14,895 bases of DNA from Devosia sp. (GTDB lineage: Bacteria; Pseudomonadota; Alphaproteobacteria; Rhizobiales; Devosiaceae): the NCBI GenBank assembly GCA_011322005.1, contig DROE01000132.1, forward strand, positions 1 through 14,895. The letters are read 5' to 3'. The notes beneath the pieces were generated by a model that ran no database searches, was not told the DNA's origin, and saw only the letters and a program-made list of their open reading frames with translations. Both the position numbers and the translations under genes were made by a program. Positions 1 through 7,473 of this stretch are shown here, piece by piece. The first letter of the stretch is position 1. Each line of letters begins with the position of its first letter.

Positions 1-697
1 AGGGGGTAAGCTCTTCGGGCTGCCAATAGCGGGTTATGTCGACAAAACCCTTGTGGCTGTCGGCACGCGAGGAACCATGGCCGGGAAAATGTTTCAGGGC
101 CGTCAGAACGCCCGCCGCACGGTGTGCGGAAATAAAGCTGGTGGCATATTGGCTGACCTGTCCCGCATCGGCACCAAAAGAACGCCCATACCGGGCAATG
201 ATGGGATTGTCCGGGTTGAGATTGAGGTCAACGACCGGGCCAAGGTTGAGGTTGAATTTCAGGGCCGCTAGTTCCAGAGCCATGGACAAATAGGTCTGGC
301 GCGCCTGCTCAGGGCTTTGGCTCGCCGCAACGCGCTCAGCGGAGGGAATTTCTCTGAAACCCACAGCCTCGGTCAGCCGCTCGATGCTGCCTCCTTCCTG
401 ATCCAGCGCAATCAGCGGCACCAATCCTTGCGTTGCCCCAAGGAAAGCGGAATTCATCTGCTCGACAACATCCAGACTGCGCACATTGTTACGTAAGTAC
501 ATCACCCCGCCAATGCGTCCTGCCGCAATGTCGGCGCGCACCGCTGTGACCCCGGGGGCGTCGACGGAATTGCCCTGAAAGCCGATCAGGATCATCTGGC
601 CGGCCATTTCTTCCAGAGTAGCTGCCATTGAAGGAGCAGGGGCGAACAACCCGGCGAGCAGCGCAAGGCTTCTCAGCGAAAACTTTGGCAGGCCCAT
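1..697 (-). CDS. Exported glycoside hydrolase family 3 protein (beta-N-acetylhexosaminidase-like), 3' end outside window
   Basis: The 232 visible residues are the N-terminal part of a GH3 enzyme; the reading frame is still open at base 1. Residues 1-25 form a signal peptide (basic start, LALLAGLFA core, likely cut after SMA), so it should act in the periplasm. Family signatures follow: LDQEGG (about 98-103), KHFPGHG (202-208) and a DSH dyad (213-215). That Asp-x-His loop is the catalytic acid/base arrangement of NagZ-type hexosaminidases, which remove N-acetylglucosamine from peptidoglycan fragments. Classical NagZ is cytoplasmic, so the signal peptide argues against naming it nagZ. The ATG at 697 is preceded by a purine-rich stretch (AGAAGAAAG). 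It is divergent from the GNAT-like gene. The family is sure; the exact substrate is inferred. Confidence 0.85.
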   Translation of the reverse strand, partial: MGLPKFSLRSLALLAGLFAPAPSMAATLEEMAGQMILIGFQGNSVDAPGVTAVRADIAAGRIGGVMYLRNNVRSLDVVEQMNSAFLGATQGLVPLIALDQEGGSIERLTEAVGFREIPSAERVAASQSPEQARQTYLSMALELAALKFNLNLGPVVDLNLNPDNPIIARYGRSFGADAGQVSQYATSFISAHRAAGVLTALKHFPGHGSSRADSHKGFVDITRYWQPEELTP

Positions 698-730
698 GTC
701 ACAACTTTCTTCTAGGGGTTTCCTGTTTTT

Positions 731-799
731 GGAAGGAACTCCTTCCGCACGGAATACCTGAAATCCGCTGGCGTTAACGCAAAAATCGGCAATTTGCCG
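731..799. promoter_or_regulatory. Cluster of three short dyads between divergent genes
   Basis: Three perfect inverted repeats lie in the gap between the GH3 gene and the GNAT-like gene: GGAAGG-aact-CCTTCC (731-746), GCGTTAACGC (771-780) and CGGCAA-t-TTGCCG (787-799). Read on the minus strand the last one is followed by ATTTTTG, so it could be a weak intrinsic terminator. It could also be an operator for either gene. No convincing -35/-10 pair was found. Confidence 0.3.
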
Positions 800-839
800 T
801 TCAATGCCATTTGAAGCAATAGACCAGCAGGAAACAACA

Positions 840-1463
840 GTGCGTAAAGATTCAGGCCAGTCTGTGAAGGAGCCGACAGACAGCAGGACAAAAAAACCGG
901 CGCGCGCACCCGCCATTCGCGCCGCAACCAGCGCCGACATTGATCTTGTCCACACCCGGCTGATGGAGGTGATAGAAACATCTCCCCACTATTCGGACCT
1001 GTTTAAGCAATATGAAAAAGCAAGATTGAGCAAAGCCTATCTGGCCAATCTGATCGCCATGGACCCCTATCATGTAATTATCTGCCTTGCGGAAAAGGAG
1101 ACAGCAGGCTTCATGATTACCGGGCCCGAGCTCGGCACCCTGTGGCTCTACTGGTCTTACATATTCCCCGAAAAACGCCGCGCCTCACTGGCCATGGCCT
1201 GTTTTCGCGACATGATCAGTCACTGGCAAAATGGACGCTTTCACAAGATTTCCACCTATATCCGGCCCGGAAACGATGCCGTTGCAATCGTCAGGCGCTT
1301 CAAGTTTGTTCACACCTGCACGCTGGAGAAACACATATTCGGCCAGGACTACATGCTCTACGAACTGCCCCTGAACAAGGTCACAAAAGATTATGATTTG
1401 GGAATGAATGTGGGCCGTCTAGGCCGAATCAGGGGGCGGCTTAGAGCGGCGTTTGGACTTTAG
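840..1463 (+). CDS. GNAT-like N-acetyltransferase family protein
   Basis: A 207-residue protein from the GTG at 840. The in-frame ATG at 804 would add 12 residues but has no ribosome binding site, whereas GTG 840 has AGGA seven bases upstream. The first 30 residues are polar and unconserved-looking. From IRAATSADIDLVHTRL onward the sequence reads like a GNAT fold: an N-terminal beta strand/helix, a central strand (WLYWSYIFPEKRRASLAMACFRDMI) where the acetyl-CoA loop normally sits, and a C-terminal Phe-Lys-Phe strand. The canonical Q/RxxGxG/A loop is not clear, so the fold call is moderate. The basic tail (GRLGRIRGRLRAAFGL) lies in the part overlapping the flippase gene. Together with that gene it may belong to a surface polysaccharide locus, but the acceptor is unknown. 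Confidence 0.6.
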   Translation: MRKDSGQSVKEPTDSRTKKPARAPAIRAATSADIDLVHTRLMEVIETSPHYSDLFKQYEKARLSKAYLANLIAMDPYHVIICLAEKETAGFMITGPELGTLWLYWSYIFPEKRRASLAMACFRDMISHWQNGRFHKISTYIRPGNDAVAIVRRFKFVHTCTLEKHIFGQDYMLYELPLNKVTKDYDLGMNVGRLGRIRGRLRAAFGL

Positions 1464-2771
1464 TTCAGTCGCAAGGCTGACGAGGCGCGCAAAGATGGAA
1501 ACATCAACACCTGCCAGCCGCCACACAGTCATCCACAGGATTGCCGACCAGACGCCAAAAGACATCAACGCCGCCAGCGCAGCCCCCGTAAGACCCCACA
1601 GGGGGACAAGAACCAGGTTGGCTCCAACCAGGATGCCAAGACCCGACACTATCGCGGGCAGGCTGGCCCAGGGATGGTCACGGATGGACAGAACAAGCTC
1701 TCCGGGTCCGAAAACCGAGCGCACCACCAGCACCAGCGAAAGAAGCGCCAGCGGTAGCGCCCCGGCCGCAAATTCCGGCCCGAACAACACCAGAACAAAC
1801 GGCCCCCCTCCCAGTGCACCCAGGAAAAAGACCAGGCCAAGCCCTGTTGCAATGAGGTTGGCATCGCCCACCCTGTGCAGAAACTCGCGATTTTCAGAAT
1901 TTGCGGCAGACTCGAACATGTCCGGCAGTGCCACCGCATAAACGGCGCTCACACCAAAAGTCATCAGTGCGAATATTCTTGCGCAAACTCCGAATATCGC
2001 CAGGGTTTCCTTGTCCATCAGCCCGGAAAGCAGAATGAGGTCAATGTCGAAGAAAAAACCCCCTGCCAGTGCAATGAGCACCCAGGGAGCGGCGAATCGC
2101 CACCAGCGGGCAGCCTGATCGTCCCCATCGTCTTTGTTGGTTTCCAGCGCCTTGACCGCCCGGTTGGCCAGGCCCAGAAATATTAGTGCCGTCAGCGCAT
2201 AGGAAACGGCAAACAGCCACAGCATCGCCCCCAGGCGTTGCGGCCCTTCAGCCAGCATCGTTGCCAGCACAAAGGCCGCAACAACCAGCAATGGGCGTAC
2301 CAGCCCGTCGGCAAAGAAACCGGCATAGGGGCGCTTCAACCCGACCAGAACCGCACCGCTGACAAAAACCATGGCCACCGACACCGCCATCAGGCAGATG
2401 GGCACCCAATATTGGGCAACCGTTGGCAGGTAGGCTCCCGCGGCAATGGTAAGAACCAGCACTCCCAACCCCAGGGCAGAGCCGGAGAACAGCACATGAG
2501 CGTAGGAGCGCATCAGGAACTGCCACAATATTTGCCCTTGTCCGCGTGCGCGGTACTCGGCGGCGAAATAGGTTCCAACCGTATTGAATCCCAACGGCAT
2601 GACCATCGCAATGAGATTGACGATGGCGACAATTAGCAGATATTCGCCCAGAACAGCGCTGCCCCACATACGGGCAATGGCGGCCTGCGCCGCCACGATC
2701 ATTCCCGCCCCCATAAGGCGCGCGCCAAATATTATGGTGGATTGCGACGCCAGACGCGCCTGCAGTCTCAC
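1419..2771 (-). CDS. Polysaccharide flippase, Wzx/MATE-like (lipopolysaccharide biosynthesis membrane protein)
   Basis: About 450 residues, strongly hydrophobic, with roughly 12-14 predicted membrane helices in paired blocks. The start region (STIIFGARLMGAG, then ARMWGSAVLGEYLL and VMPLGFNTVGTYFAAEYRA) is typical of the polysaccharide-export/oligosaccharide-flippase superfamily. These proteins move undecaprenyl-linked glycans across the inner membrane. The open frame runs up to 2873, but the extra segment has no binding site and lies inside the upstream gene. I chose GTG 2771, which has AGGGTGG five bases upstream; GTG 2780 is the alternative. Either start is beside the stop codon of the FemAB-like gene (2773-2775), indicating translational coupling. 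The last 45 bases overlap the convergent GNAT-like gene. The transported glycan is not known. Confidence 0.85.
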   Translation of the reverse strand: MRLQARLASQSTIIFGARLMGAGMIVAAQAAIARMWGSAVLGEYLLIVAIVNLIAMVMPLGFNTVGTYFAAEYRARGQGQILWQFLMRSYAHVLFSGSALGLGVLVLTIAAGAYLPTVAQYWVPICLMAVSVAMVFVSGAVLVGLKRPYAGFFADGLVRPLLVVAAFVLATMLAEGPQRLGAMLWLFAVSYALTALIFLGLANRAVKALETNKDDGDDQAARWWRFAAPWVLIALAGGFFFDIDLILLSGLMDKETLAIFGVCARIFALMTFGVSAVYAVALPDMFESAANSENREFLHRVGDANLIATGLGLVFFLGALGGGPFVLVLFGPEFAAGALPLALLSLVLVVRSVFGPGELVLSIRDHPWASLPAIVSGLGILVGANLVLVPLWGLTGAALAALMSFGVWSAILWMTVWRLAGVDVSIFARLVSLATELKSKRRSKPPPDSA

Positions 2772-2772
2772 A

Positions 2773-3933
2773 TCAGCCACCCTGATCCGGAGTAGCCAGA
2801 TCAGAGCGCATCTTTTCCAACCAGCGCCGCACATCCTGCATCCGGTCCCGCGCCCAATAGGCAAGGCTAGCAAACACCCGCGCCTTCATATGGGAAGCAT
2901 AGTTCATCACCGGGGGCACCGGCTCGATGGCACCGGCACTGCCCACCATGCCTTTTTTGAACTGGTGCAGGCCCTGAAACCCGTCGGTCCCCCCCAGATC
3001 GTACCATTTCGCATCGGTGTTATCGCGCAACCAGCGAATGATATGCCAGTGCAGAAAGTAGCCCGCCCTTAGCGGCAGAGCCCGGTCATTGGTTGCCCCA
3101 TAAAGATAAACCGCCGTATCCCCGGCTTTGAAGATGATGGCACCGGCCACTATTTCGCCCTCGTGGCGCACAAAAAACATCTCCGGGCGAAGCGCATCCT
3201 GTGATACTGCCATTAGGTCGTTGATGGTATCAAAGGCCGAATGGTCGGCAAATTTCTTGCGGTCACTCATCGCTTCGTAAAGCGCGAAAAACTTTGAAAT
3301 TTCAGCACTCTGAACATGCTCGAACTCCAGGTTTTGCTTTTGGGACTTGTTCAGGTGATAGCGCCATTTCTGGGCAAAGCTCTTGCGCTGATCCTCGTCC
3401 GACAAACGCAGATTGACAATATAGCGGTTTGGGAACAACAGCTTCGAGCCGGCGGCAAAACCACGCAATTTGAGATGTTCCAGCGCCATGTTGTGCGGCG
3501 ATGGCGTGGCTTTTGGCAGCACCGAAAGCATCATCGCCCGATTGTCGGAATATTCTTCAATCAGCATTTCAATCATACGCACATAAATTTCTTTGGCATC
3601 GGCGCGTTGATTGTCCTTCAGCATCGGGCCCCACTTTACCACCGCAATGGCACCCAGACCCAGCGGCAGCGGCTGCACCATCACCAGCGCACCGCCAACA
3701 ACCTCTCCATTGTCCATGAACAGGTTCGGCTCGCAGATGACCGAGGGCCAGCGGCTTTTGGCAAACACATGCAGTTGCTCCTGCGCCACCCCGTCAAAGC
3801 CCGAAATCGTGTGATCCCAGAATTCCCCTGAGACAATTTTGCGTGTCAAGGCATGCGCAGGGGCGCCTCTTACTGTTTCCTCCCTCTCACTGTCACTTTG
3901 AGAAAAATCAAGCGGTTCGGCGTCAAGTGCCAT
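2773..3933 (-). CDS. FemAB-like aminoacyl/acyltransferase (GNAT-fold, BioF2-type domain)
   Basis: A 386-residue soluble protein with the two tandem GNAT-like halves of the FemAB family. Family features are a basic helix in KWRYHLNKSQKQ (189-200), a strand with MFFVRHEGEIVAGAIIF (252-268), the YLYGATNDRA turn (277-286) and the C-terminal YDLGGTDG (311-318) with FKKG (325-328). FemAB enzymes use aminoacyl-tRNA to extend peptidoglycan cross-bridges. The alphaproteobacterial relatives beside polysaccharide genes are generally thought to modify surface glycans, and that context fits here because the flippase follows with a stop/start overlap. The ATG at 3933 has GGGGGGAG about seven bases upstream. 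The first 35 residues are acidic and look disordered. Family confident, donor and acceptor unknown. Confidence 0.85.
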   Translation of the reverse strand: MALDAEPLDFSQSDSEREETVRGAPAHALTRKIVSGEFWDHTISGFDGVAQEQLHVFAKSRWPSVICEPNLFMDNGEVVGGALVMVQPLPLGLGAIAVVKWGPMLKDNQRADAKEIYVRMIEMLIEEYSDNRAMMLSVLPKATPSPHNMALEHLKLRGFAAGSKLLFPNRYIVNLRLSDEDQRKSFAQKWRYHLNKSQKQNLEFEHVQSAEISKFFALYEAMSDRKKFADHSAFDTINDLMAVSQDALRPEMFFVRHEGEIVAGAIIFKAGDTAVYLYGATNDRALPLRAGYFLHWHIIRWLRDNTDAKWYDLGGTDGFQGLHQFKKGMVGSAGAIEPVPPVMNYASHMKARVFASLAYWARDRMQDVRRWLEKMRSDLATPDQGG

Positions 3934-3995
3934 TGGTGGCTCCCCCCGGGGCTGAATGTTCCCCCAAACCTAGCAATATAGAACCGCCAACAGGT

Positions 3996-4361
3996 TTACG
4001 CAGGACTCAATGGCGCCGTTATTTCATACTTATGGTAATTAAAACATGACCTGGGATACTCAGGCCCGTTCACCAGTTCCCTGGCGCCCGCATACCAGTT
4101 TTCCTTCCCGCCGTGAAAAATCATTCTCAAGGCCACAAACAGGATAATCGCCAGACCCACATAGGCGATCCAGCGGTGCTTGTTGAGCAGACGCGCAATA
4201 AAGTTTGCAGCAACTCCCATCAGGGTAACGGAAAGCAGCAGACCAAAGGCAAGTATTGCGGGATGCTTGCGCGCCGCCCCGGCCACCGCCAGCACGTTAC
4301 CCGGCGACATGGAAATATCTGCGGTGAGAAGATGGGTGCCCGCCTGCCGCAGTTTCCACAC
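3996..4361 (-). pseudogene. 5'-truncated, decayed TerC-family membrane protein remnant
   Basis: The frame ending at 3996 encodes the C-terminal third of a TerC/YjbE-type membrane protein: TADISMSPGNVLAVAGAA, then HPAILAFGLLLSVTLMGVAANFIARLL and HRWIAYVGLAIILFVALRMI. Intact relatives run to about 190-240 residues and begin with another transmembrane block carrying the first acidic motif. Here nothing homologous precedes TADISMS, and tRNA-Lys lies only about 60 bases upstream. The conserved MSLDN motif reads MSPGN, which loses the key aspartate. The final 30 residues (from about KENWYAG) do not look like the family. There is no proper start codon, only GTG 4361 without a binding site. I read it as a pseudogene; a short expressed two-helix protein is a less likely alternative. 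Confidence 0.75.
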
Positions 4362-4422
4362 TACAGAAAAGCAAAAACGCTCAGCACCCTGGGGCCGCCT
4401 GCAACAGTCTCAAGAGAACCAC

Positions 4423-4498
<76 letters not shown>

Positions 4499-4514
4499 TG
4501 ACCAATGCAAACCC

Positions 4515-4543
4515 TCTCTAACAAAGCGCTTGCGCCCTGTCCA
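4515..4543 (-). promoter_or_regulatory. Candidate promoter of tRNA-Lys
   Basis: On the minus strand TGGACA (4543-4538), a 17-base spacer and TAGAGA (4520-4515) lie so that transcription would begin about 10 bases before the mature tRNA. The -35 is good and the -10 is weak. This is position-based inference. Confidence 0.35.
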
Positions 4544-4656
4544 CACGACAGACAAGGAAGAAACGGATGGTTTTGTGCCTCCCTCCCTTTGTGCGTTAAA
4601 AGGCTCCTACTCACCGATTCTGTACCGTTCGAAACTGCTGAGCGAGGAACACCACC

Positions 4657-5487
4657 ATGGACGCCACCATATTCTGGGAGAGTTTTTCCCAATGGGCCGC
4701 CAACAATGCCTACTCCACGGCCACAGGACTGATTGCACTGATTGTGGGCTGGTATTTTGCCCGCATCGCCTCAAAGCAGGTCAGGCGTCTGGTTGAACGC
4801 TCAAGAACCATCGACAACAATATTGGCCCGGTACTTTCCCAGTTGGTGCGCTATTCCATTCTGATTGTCACAGCGGTGATTGTTCTCTCCCAGTTCGGGG
4901 TTGCCACCACCTCGATTCTGGCAGTGCTGGGTGCGGCGGGGCTGGCCATTGCGCTGGCCTTGCAGGGCACCCTGTCCAACATCGCCGCCGGGGTAATGCT
5001 CATCTGGCTCAGACCCTTCAGCAACGGCGAATATATCGAAAGCAACTCGATTGCCGGAACCATTGACGAAATCGGCCTGTTCGCCACCAAACTGCACACC
5101 CCGGACGGAGTTTATCTGTTCGTGCCCAATTCCGAACTCTGGAACACCTCCATTACAAATTTTGATCGCCTTAAGACCCGCCGTGTGGATGTCAATGTGG
5201 GCATTGCCTATGGAGCCTCCATAGCTGAAGCGCGAAAAGTTCTGCTCAGGATCGCCACCCGCGATGGACGGGTGCTGGCCGACCCCACCCCGGCGGTTTT
5301 TGTCGATGCGCTGGGCGACAGCGCAGTCAATCTGGTTGCGCGCTGCTGGGTGCCCACCAACGATTATTGGGACACGATCCGGGATTTGACCGAAGAGGCG
5401 AAGCTGGCGCTGGACAAGGCAGGCATTGAAATCCCCTACAATACCCTGGACGTGAATTTGATTTCGTCTGCTCAGGAGAAAAAATAG
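4657..5487 (+). CDS. Small-conductance mechanosensitive channel, MscS family
   Basis: A 276-residue protein with the minimal three-helix MscS layout, close in size to E. coli MscS. TM1 is at about 20-37, TM2 at 63-82, and the pore helix TM3 has the Gly/Ala pattern AVLGAAGLAIALALQGTLSN (89-108). It is followed by IAAGVMLIWLRPFSNGEYIE, the family signature entering the beta domain. FVPNSELWNTSITNF matches the conserved VPN-x(n)-NxSxxN segment, and an alpha/beta C-terminal domain follows. Such channels sit in the inner membrane as heptamers and release solutes on hypo-osmotic shock. The ATG at 4657 has GCGAGGAA upstream with nine bases between. It is monocistronic, convergent with leuA, and divergent from tRNA-Lys. 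Confidence 0.93.
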   Translation: MDATIFWESFSQWAANNAYSTATGLIALIVGWYFARIASKQVRRLVERSRTIDNNIGPVLSQLVRYSILIVTAVIVLSQFGVATTSILAVLGAAGLAIALALQGTLSNIAAGVMLIWLRPFSNGEYIESNSIAGTIDEIGLFATKLHTPDGVYLFVPNSELWNTSITNFDRLKTRRVDVNVGIAYGASIAEARKVLLRIATRDGRVLADPTPAVFVDALGDSAVNLVARCWVPTNDYWDTIRDLTEEAKLALDKAGIEIPYNTLDVNLISSAQEKK

Positions 5488-5493
5488 CACAAG

Positions 5494-5517
5494 AAAAAAG
5501 GGCACCCTTGGGCACCC
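5494..5517 (-). terminator. Intrinsic terminator of leuA
   Basis: On the minus strand two copies of GGGTGCCC separated by AA fold on each other (GGG/CCC, two wobble pairs, then C-G pairs) and are followed directly by six T (5499-5494). It lies 30 bases past the leuA stop and just past the convergent mscS-type stop. Its A-run on the plus strand makes it weaker in that direction. Confidence 0.65.
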
Positions 5518-5545
5518 CTTCCCACTTTGTCAAAAGCAACAACCC

Positions 5546-7123
5546 CTACCCCGCCAGCGCCCCTTGCGCCGCCGAACCGCGCTCGATGGTCAGGCGATTG
5601 TAAGCGTTCAGATAGGCCCGGGCCGAAGCCACCAGCGTATCGGGTTCCGTCGCCCGCCCCGAAACAATGCGGTTGTTCATTTCGAGCCGAACATGGGCGT
5701 TGGCCTGCGCGTCGGTGCCCCCGGTGATGGAATCAACGCCATAAACAACGAGGCGCGGGTCGGCATTCACTGCCCTTTTGATGGCGTTGAATATGGCATC
5801 CACCGAACCGGTCCCCTCAACACTTACCGCGATTTTTTCGCCCTCCACGTCAAGCACCAGATCACAGCGATGCACGCCCCCGGTTTTGGACAAAACTTCC
5901 ATACCCACCAGCTTGATCCGGTCAGCGGCGGTGCCGATTTCATCGTCCACCAACGCAATCAGGTCCTCGTCATAGACATGTTTTTTGCGGTCGGCCAGGT
6001 CCTTGAAGCGCTGAAAAGCCTCCTGAAACTGATTGTCCCCCAGATCATAACCCAGCTCCTTGAGCTTCTCCCTGAAGGCATGACGACCCGAATGTTTTCC
6101 CATCACCAAAGAGGTTGCTTTGATGCCCACACTTTCAGGCGTCATTATCTCATAGGTCTCTGCATTCTTGAGCATGCCGTCCTGATGGATGCCGCTTTCG
6201 TGGGCAAAGGCATTTTTGCCCACAATCGCCTTGTTGAACTGCACCGTAAAATTGGCCGCCGTGGCAACAATTTTTGAGGCCCGGGCCAGATGGGTGGTCT
6301 CGATGCCGGTGTGATATGGCATGGCGTCGGCGCGGGTGCGAATAGCCATCACCAGTTCTTCAAGCGCCGCGTTGCCGGCCCGCTCCCCCAACCCGTTGAT
6401 GGTGCATTCCACCTGCCGGGCTCCGGCGCGCACCGCCGCCAGCGAATTGGCCACCGCCAGCCCCAGATCATTGTGGCAGTGAGCCGAGAAAATTACCTTG
6501 TCGCTGTCGGGCACCATTTCAATCAGATCGCGGAAAAGCTGAAAATGATCCTCCGGGGTGGCATAACCCACAGTGTCGGGAATGTTGATGGTTGTCGCCC
6601 CGGCCCTGATGGCGGCATCCACACAGCGCGCCAGATACTCCACCGGCGTGCGGGTGGCGTCCATCGCCGACCATTCCACATCATCAATCAGGTTGCGGGC
6701 ATGAGTGACAGTTGTGGAAACGATTTCGAGTACTTCCTCTTCGCTTTTTTTCATCTGGTGGGCCAGATGGATGGGCGAAGTGGAAACAAAGGTGTGAATA
6801 CGACCGCGCGGGGCGTGTTTTACCGCCGCCCCTGCCCGGTCAATATCGGCGATGATGGCGCGGGACAAACCAGCGATCACCGCATTTTTTGAGCGCCGGG
6901 CAATCTCTGATACCGCTTCGAAATCCCCGTTCGAGGCGATGGGAAACCCAGCCTCGATTATGTCCACCCCCATATCGTCGAGCAGTTCGGCAATCTGGAG
7001 TTTTTCCTCCAGCGTCATCGTTGCCCCGGGAGATTGCTCCCCGTCTCTCAGCGTCGTGTCAAAAATAAACACCTGATCGGTGTTGGCACCCTCATTGGAT
7101 GTTGAAACATTGTTTTCGGTCAT
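5546..7123 (-). CDS. leuA: 2-isopropylmalate synthase
   Basis: Makes 2-isopropylmalate from 2-oxoisovalerate and acetyl-CoA, the committed step of leucine synthesis. The 525 residues match the long-form enzyme. The HMGL-like TIM barrel begins with FDTTLRDGEQSPG (21-33). The metal-binding HCHNDLGLA is at 215-223 and GLGERAGNA at 244-252, and HESGIHQDGML follows in the linker. The last ~120 residues form the leucine-binding regulatory domain (GGVHRCDLVLDVEGE, VEGTGSVDAIFNAIKRAV). The frame stays open to a GTG at 7210, but that GTG lies inside the leader hairpin. I chose ATG 7123, preceded by AGGA ten bases upstream and starting MTENN, about 20 residues before the conserved core. A leucine-rich leader peptide gene ends 123 bases upstream, so attenuation is likely. 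Confidence 0.96.
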   Translation of the reverse strand: MTENNVSTSNEGANTDQVFIFDTTLRDGEQSPGATMTLEEKLQIAELLDDMGVDIIEAGFPIASNGDFEAVSEIARRSKNAVIAGLSRAIIADIDRAGAAVKHAPRGRIHTFVSTSPIHLAHQMKKSEEEVLEIVSTTVTHARNLIDDVEWSAMDATRTPVEYLARCVDAAIRAGATTINIPDTVGYATPEDHFQLFRDLIEMVPDSDKVIFSAHCHNDLGLAVANSLAAVRAGARQVECTINGLGERAGNAALEELVMAIRTRADAMPYHTGIETTHLARASKIVATAANFTVQFNKAIVGKNAFAHESGIHQDGMLKNAETYEIMTPESVGIKATSLVMGKHSGRHAFREKLKELGYDLGDNQFQEAFQRFKDLADRKKHVYDEDLIALVDDEIGTAADRIKLVGMEVLSKTGGVHRCDLVLDVEGEKIAVSVEGTGSVDAIFNAIKRAVNADPRLVVYGVDSITGGTDAQANAHVRLEMNNRIVSGRATEPDTLVASARAYLNAYNRLTIERGSAAQGALAG

Positions 7124-7131
7124 GACTATCT

Positions 7132-7255
7132 GGTCCTGAATGGGCGAGCGTTGAGTTTTGGATAAAACTTCGCTGGCCGAAATATTGCTATGTTCGGTTG
7201 ATTTTTTCACCCCTGAACACCCGCCCGTTTCCCGGACCGTCGGAACTCAGGGGTT
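7132..7255 (-). promoter_or_regulatory. leuA leader region with alternative pairing segments (attenuator candidate)
   Basis: On the minus strand ACCCCTGA (7254-7247, containing the leader peptide stop) can pair perfectly with TCAGGGGT (7216-7209). The same CCTGA could instead pair with TTCAGGA (7140-7134), which holds the leuA ribosome binding site. A ribosome stalled at the leucine codons just upstream (about 7270-7259) would change which pairing is available. The hairpin at 7209-7254 is followed by GAAAAAA, not a U run, so control of translation or Rho-dependent termination fits better than a classical terminator. These pairings were found by eye, not by folding. Confidence 0.5.
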
Positions 7256-7357
7256 GATAAGAAGGAGGAGGCCGTTGGCAGCAGACAGCCCAGCGCCCCG
7301 CAATTTTTCATCGGCGGGCCTGTTCAACTCAGCAATGTGTGCGGACGCAAGGTTCAT
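7247..7357 (-). CDS. leuL: leu leader peptide (36 aa, four consecutive leucine codons)
   Basis: A short frame from ATG 7357 to TGA 7247 begins MNLASAHIAELNRP and ends with ANGLLLLINP. The four leucines are encoded by CTC CTC CTT CTT, followed by an isoleucine, five codons before the stop end. A run of regulatory codons close to the end of a short frame, about 120 bases ahead of a leucine biosynthesis gene, is the hallmark of ribosome-mediated attenuation. Proteobacterial leuA genes are known to use it. Binding site: a weak CGGAA about seven bases upstream of the ATG. The product itself has no function beyond sensing charged tRNA-Leu. The frame is clear in sequence; the role is inferred from position and codons. 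Confidence 0.75.
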   Translation of the reverse strand: MNLASAHIAELNRPADEKLRGAGLSAANGLLLLINP

Positions 7358-7473
7358 CGGTTTTCCGCTTGTCACAATCGTGTCGCTTCAGTTGTGAGTT
7401 ACTATCCTTAACAAATAATTGAAACTGCGCAACCCGCCCGCCTTCGTTTTTCCTCACAACCAAACCACGCAAC

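Noticed and set aside
36..293. Plus-strand open frames near the left edge
   Set aside because: They lie opposite the conserved GH3 sequence carrying KHFPGHG and the DSH dyad, so they are antisense artefacts.
4801..5505. Minus-strand open frame of 234 codons opposite the mechanosensitive channel gene
   Set aside because: Shadow of the clear MscS frame; no homology, no binding site and odd composition.
5564..6277. Long open frame on the plus strand opposite leuA (237 codons)
   Set aside because: It is antisense to a complete, highly conserved LeuA. Its Arg/His/Gly-rich composition is what the reverse of coding DNA gives, and it has no recognisable motif.
7358..7473. Promoter for the leu leader (TTGCGC near 7433 with TAAGGA downstream)
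   Set aside because: The -35 and -10 matches are poor, and several alternative spacings look equally likely.
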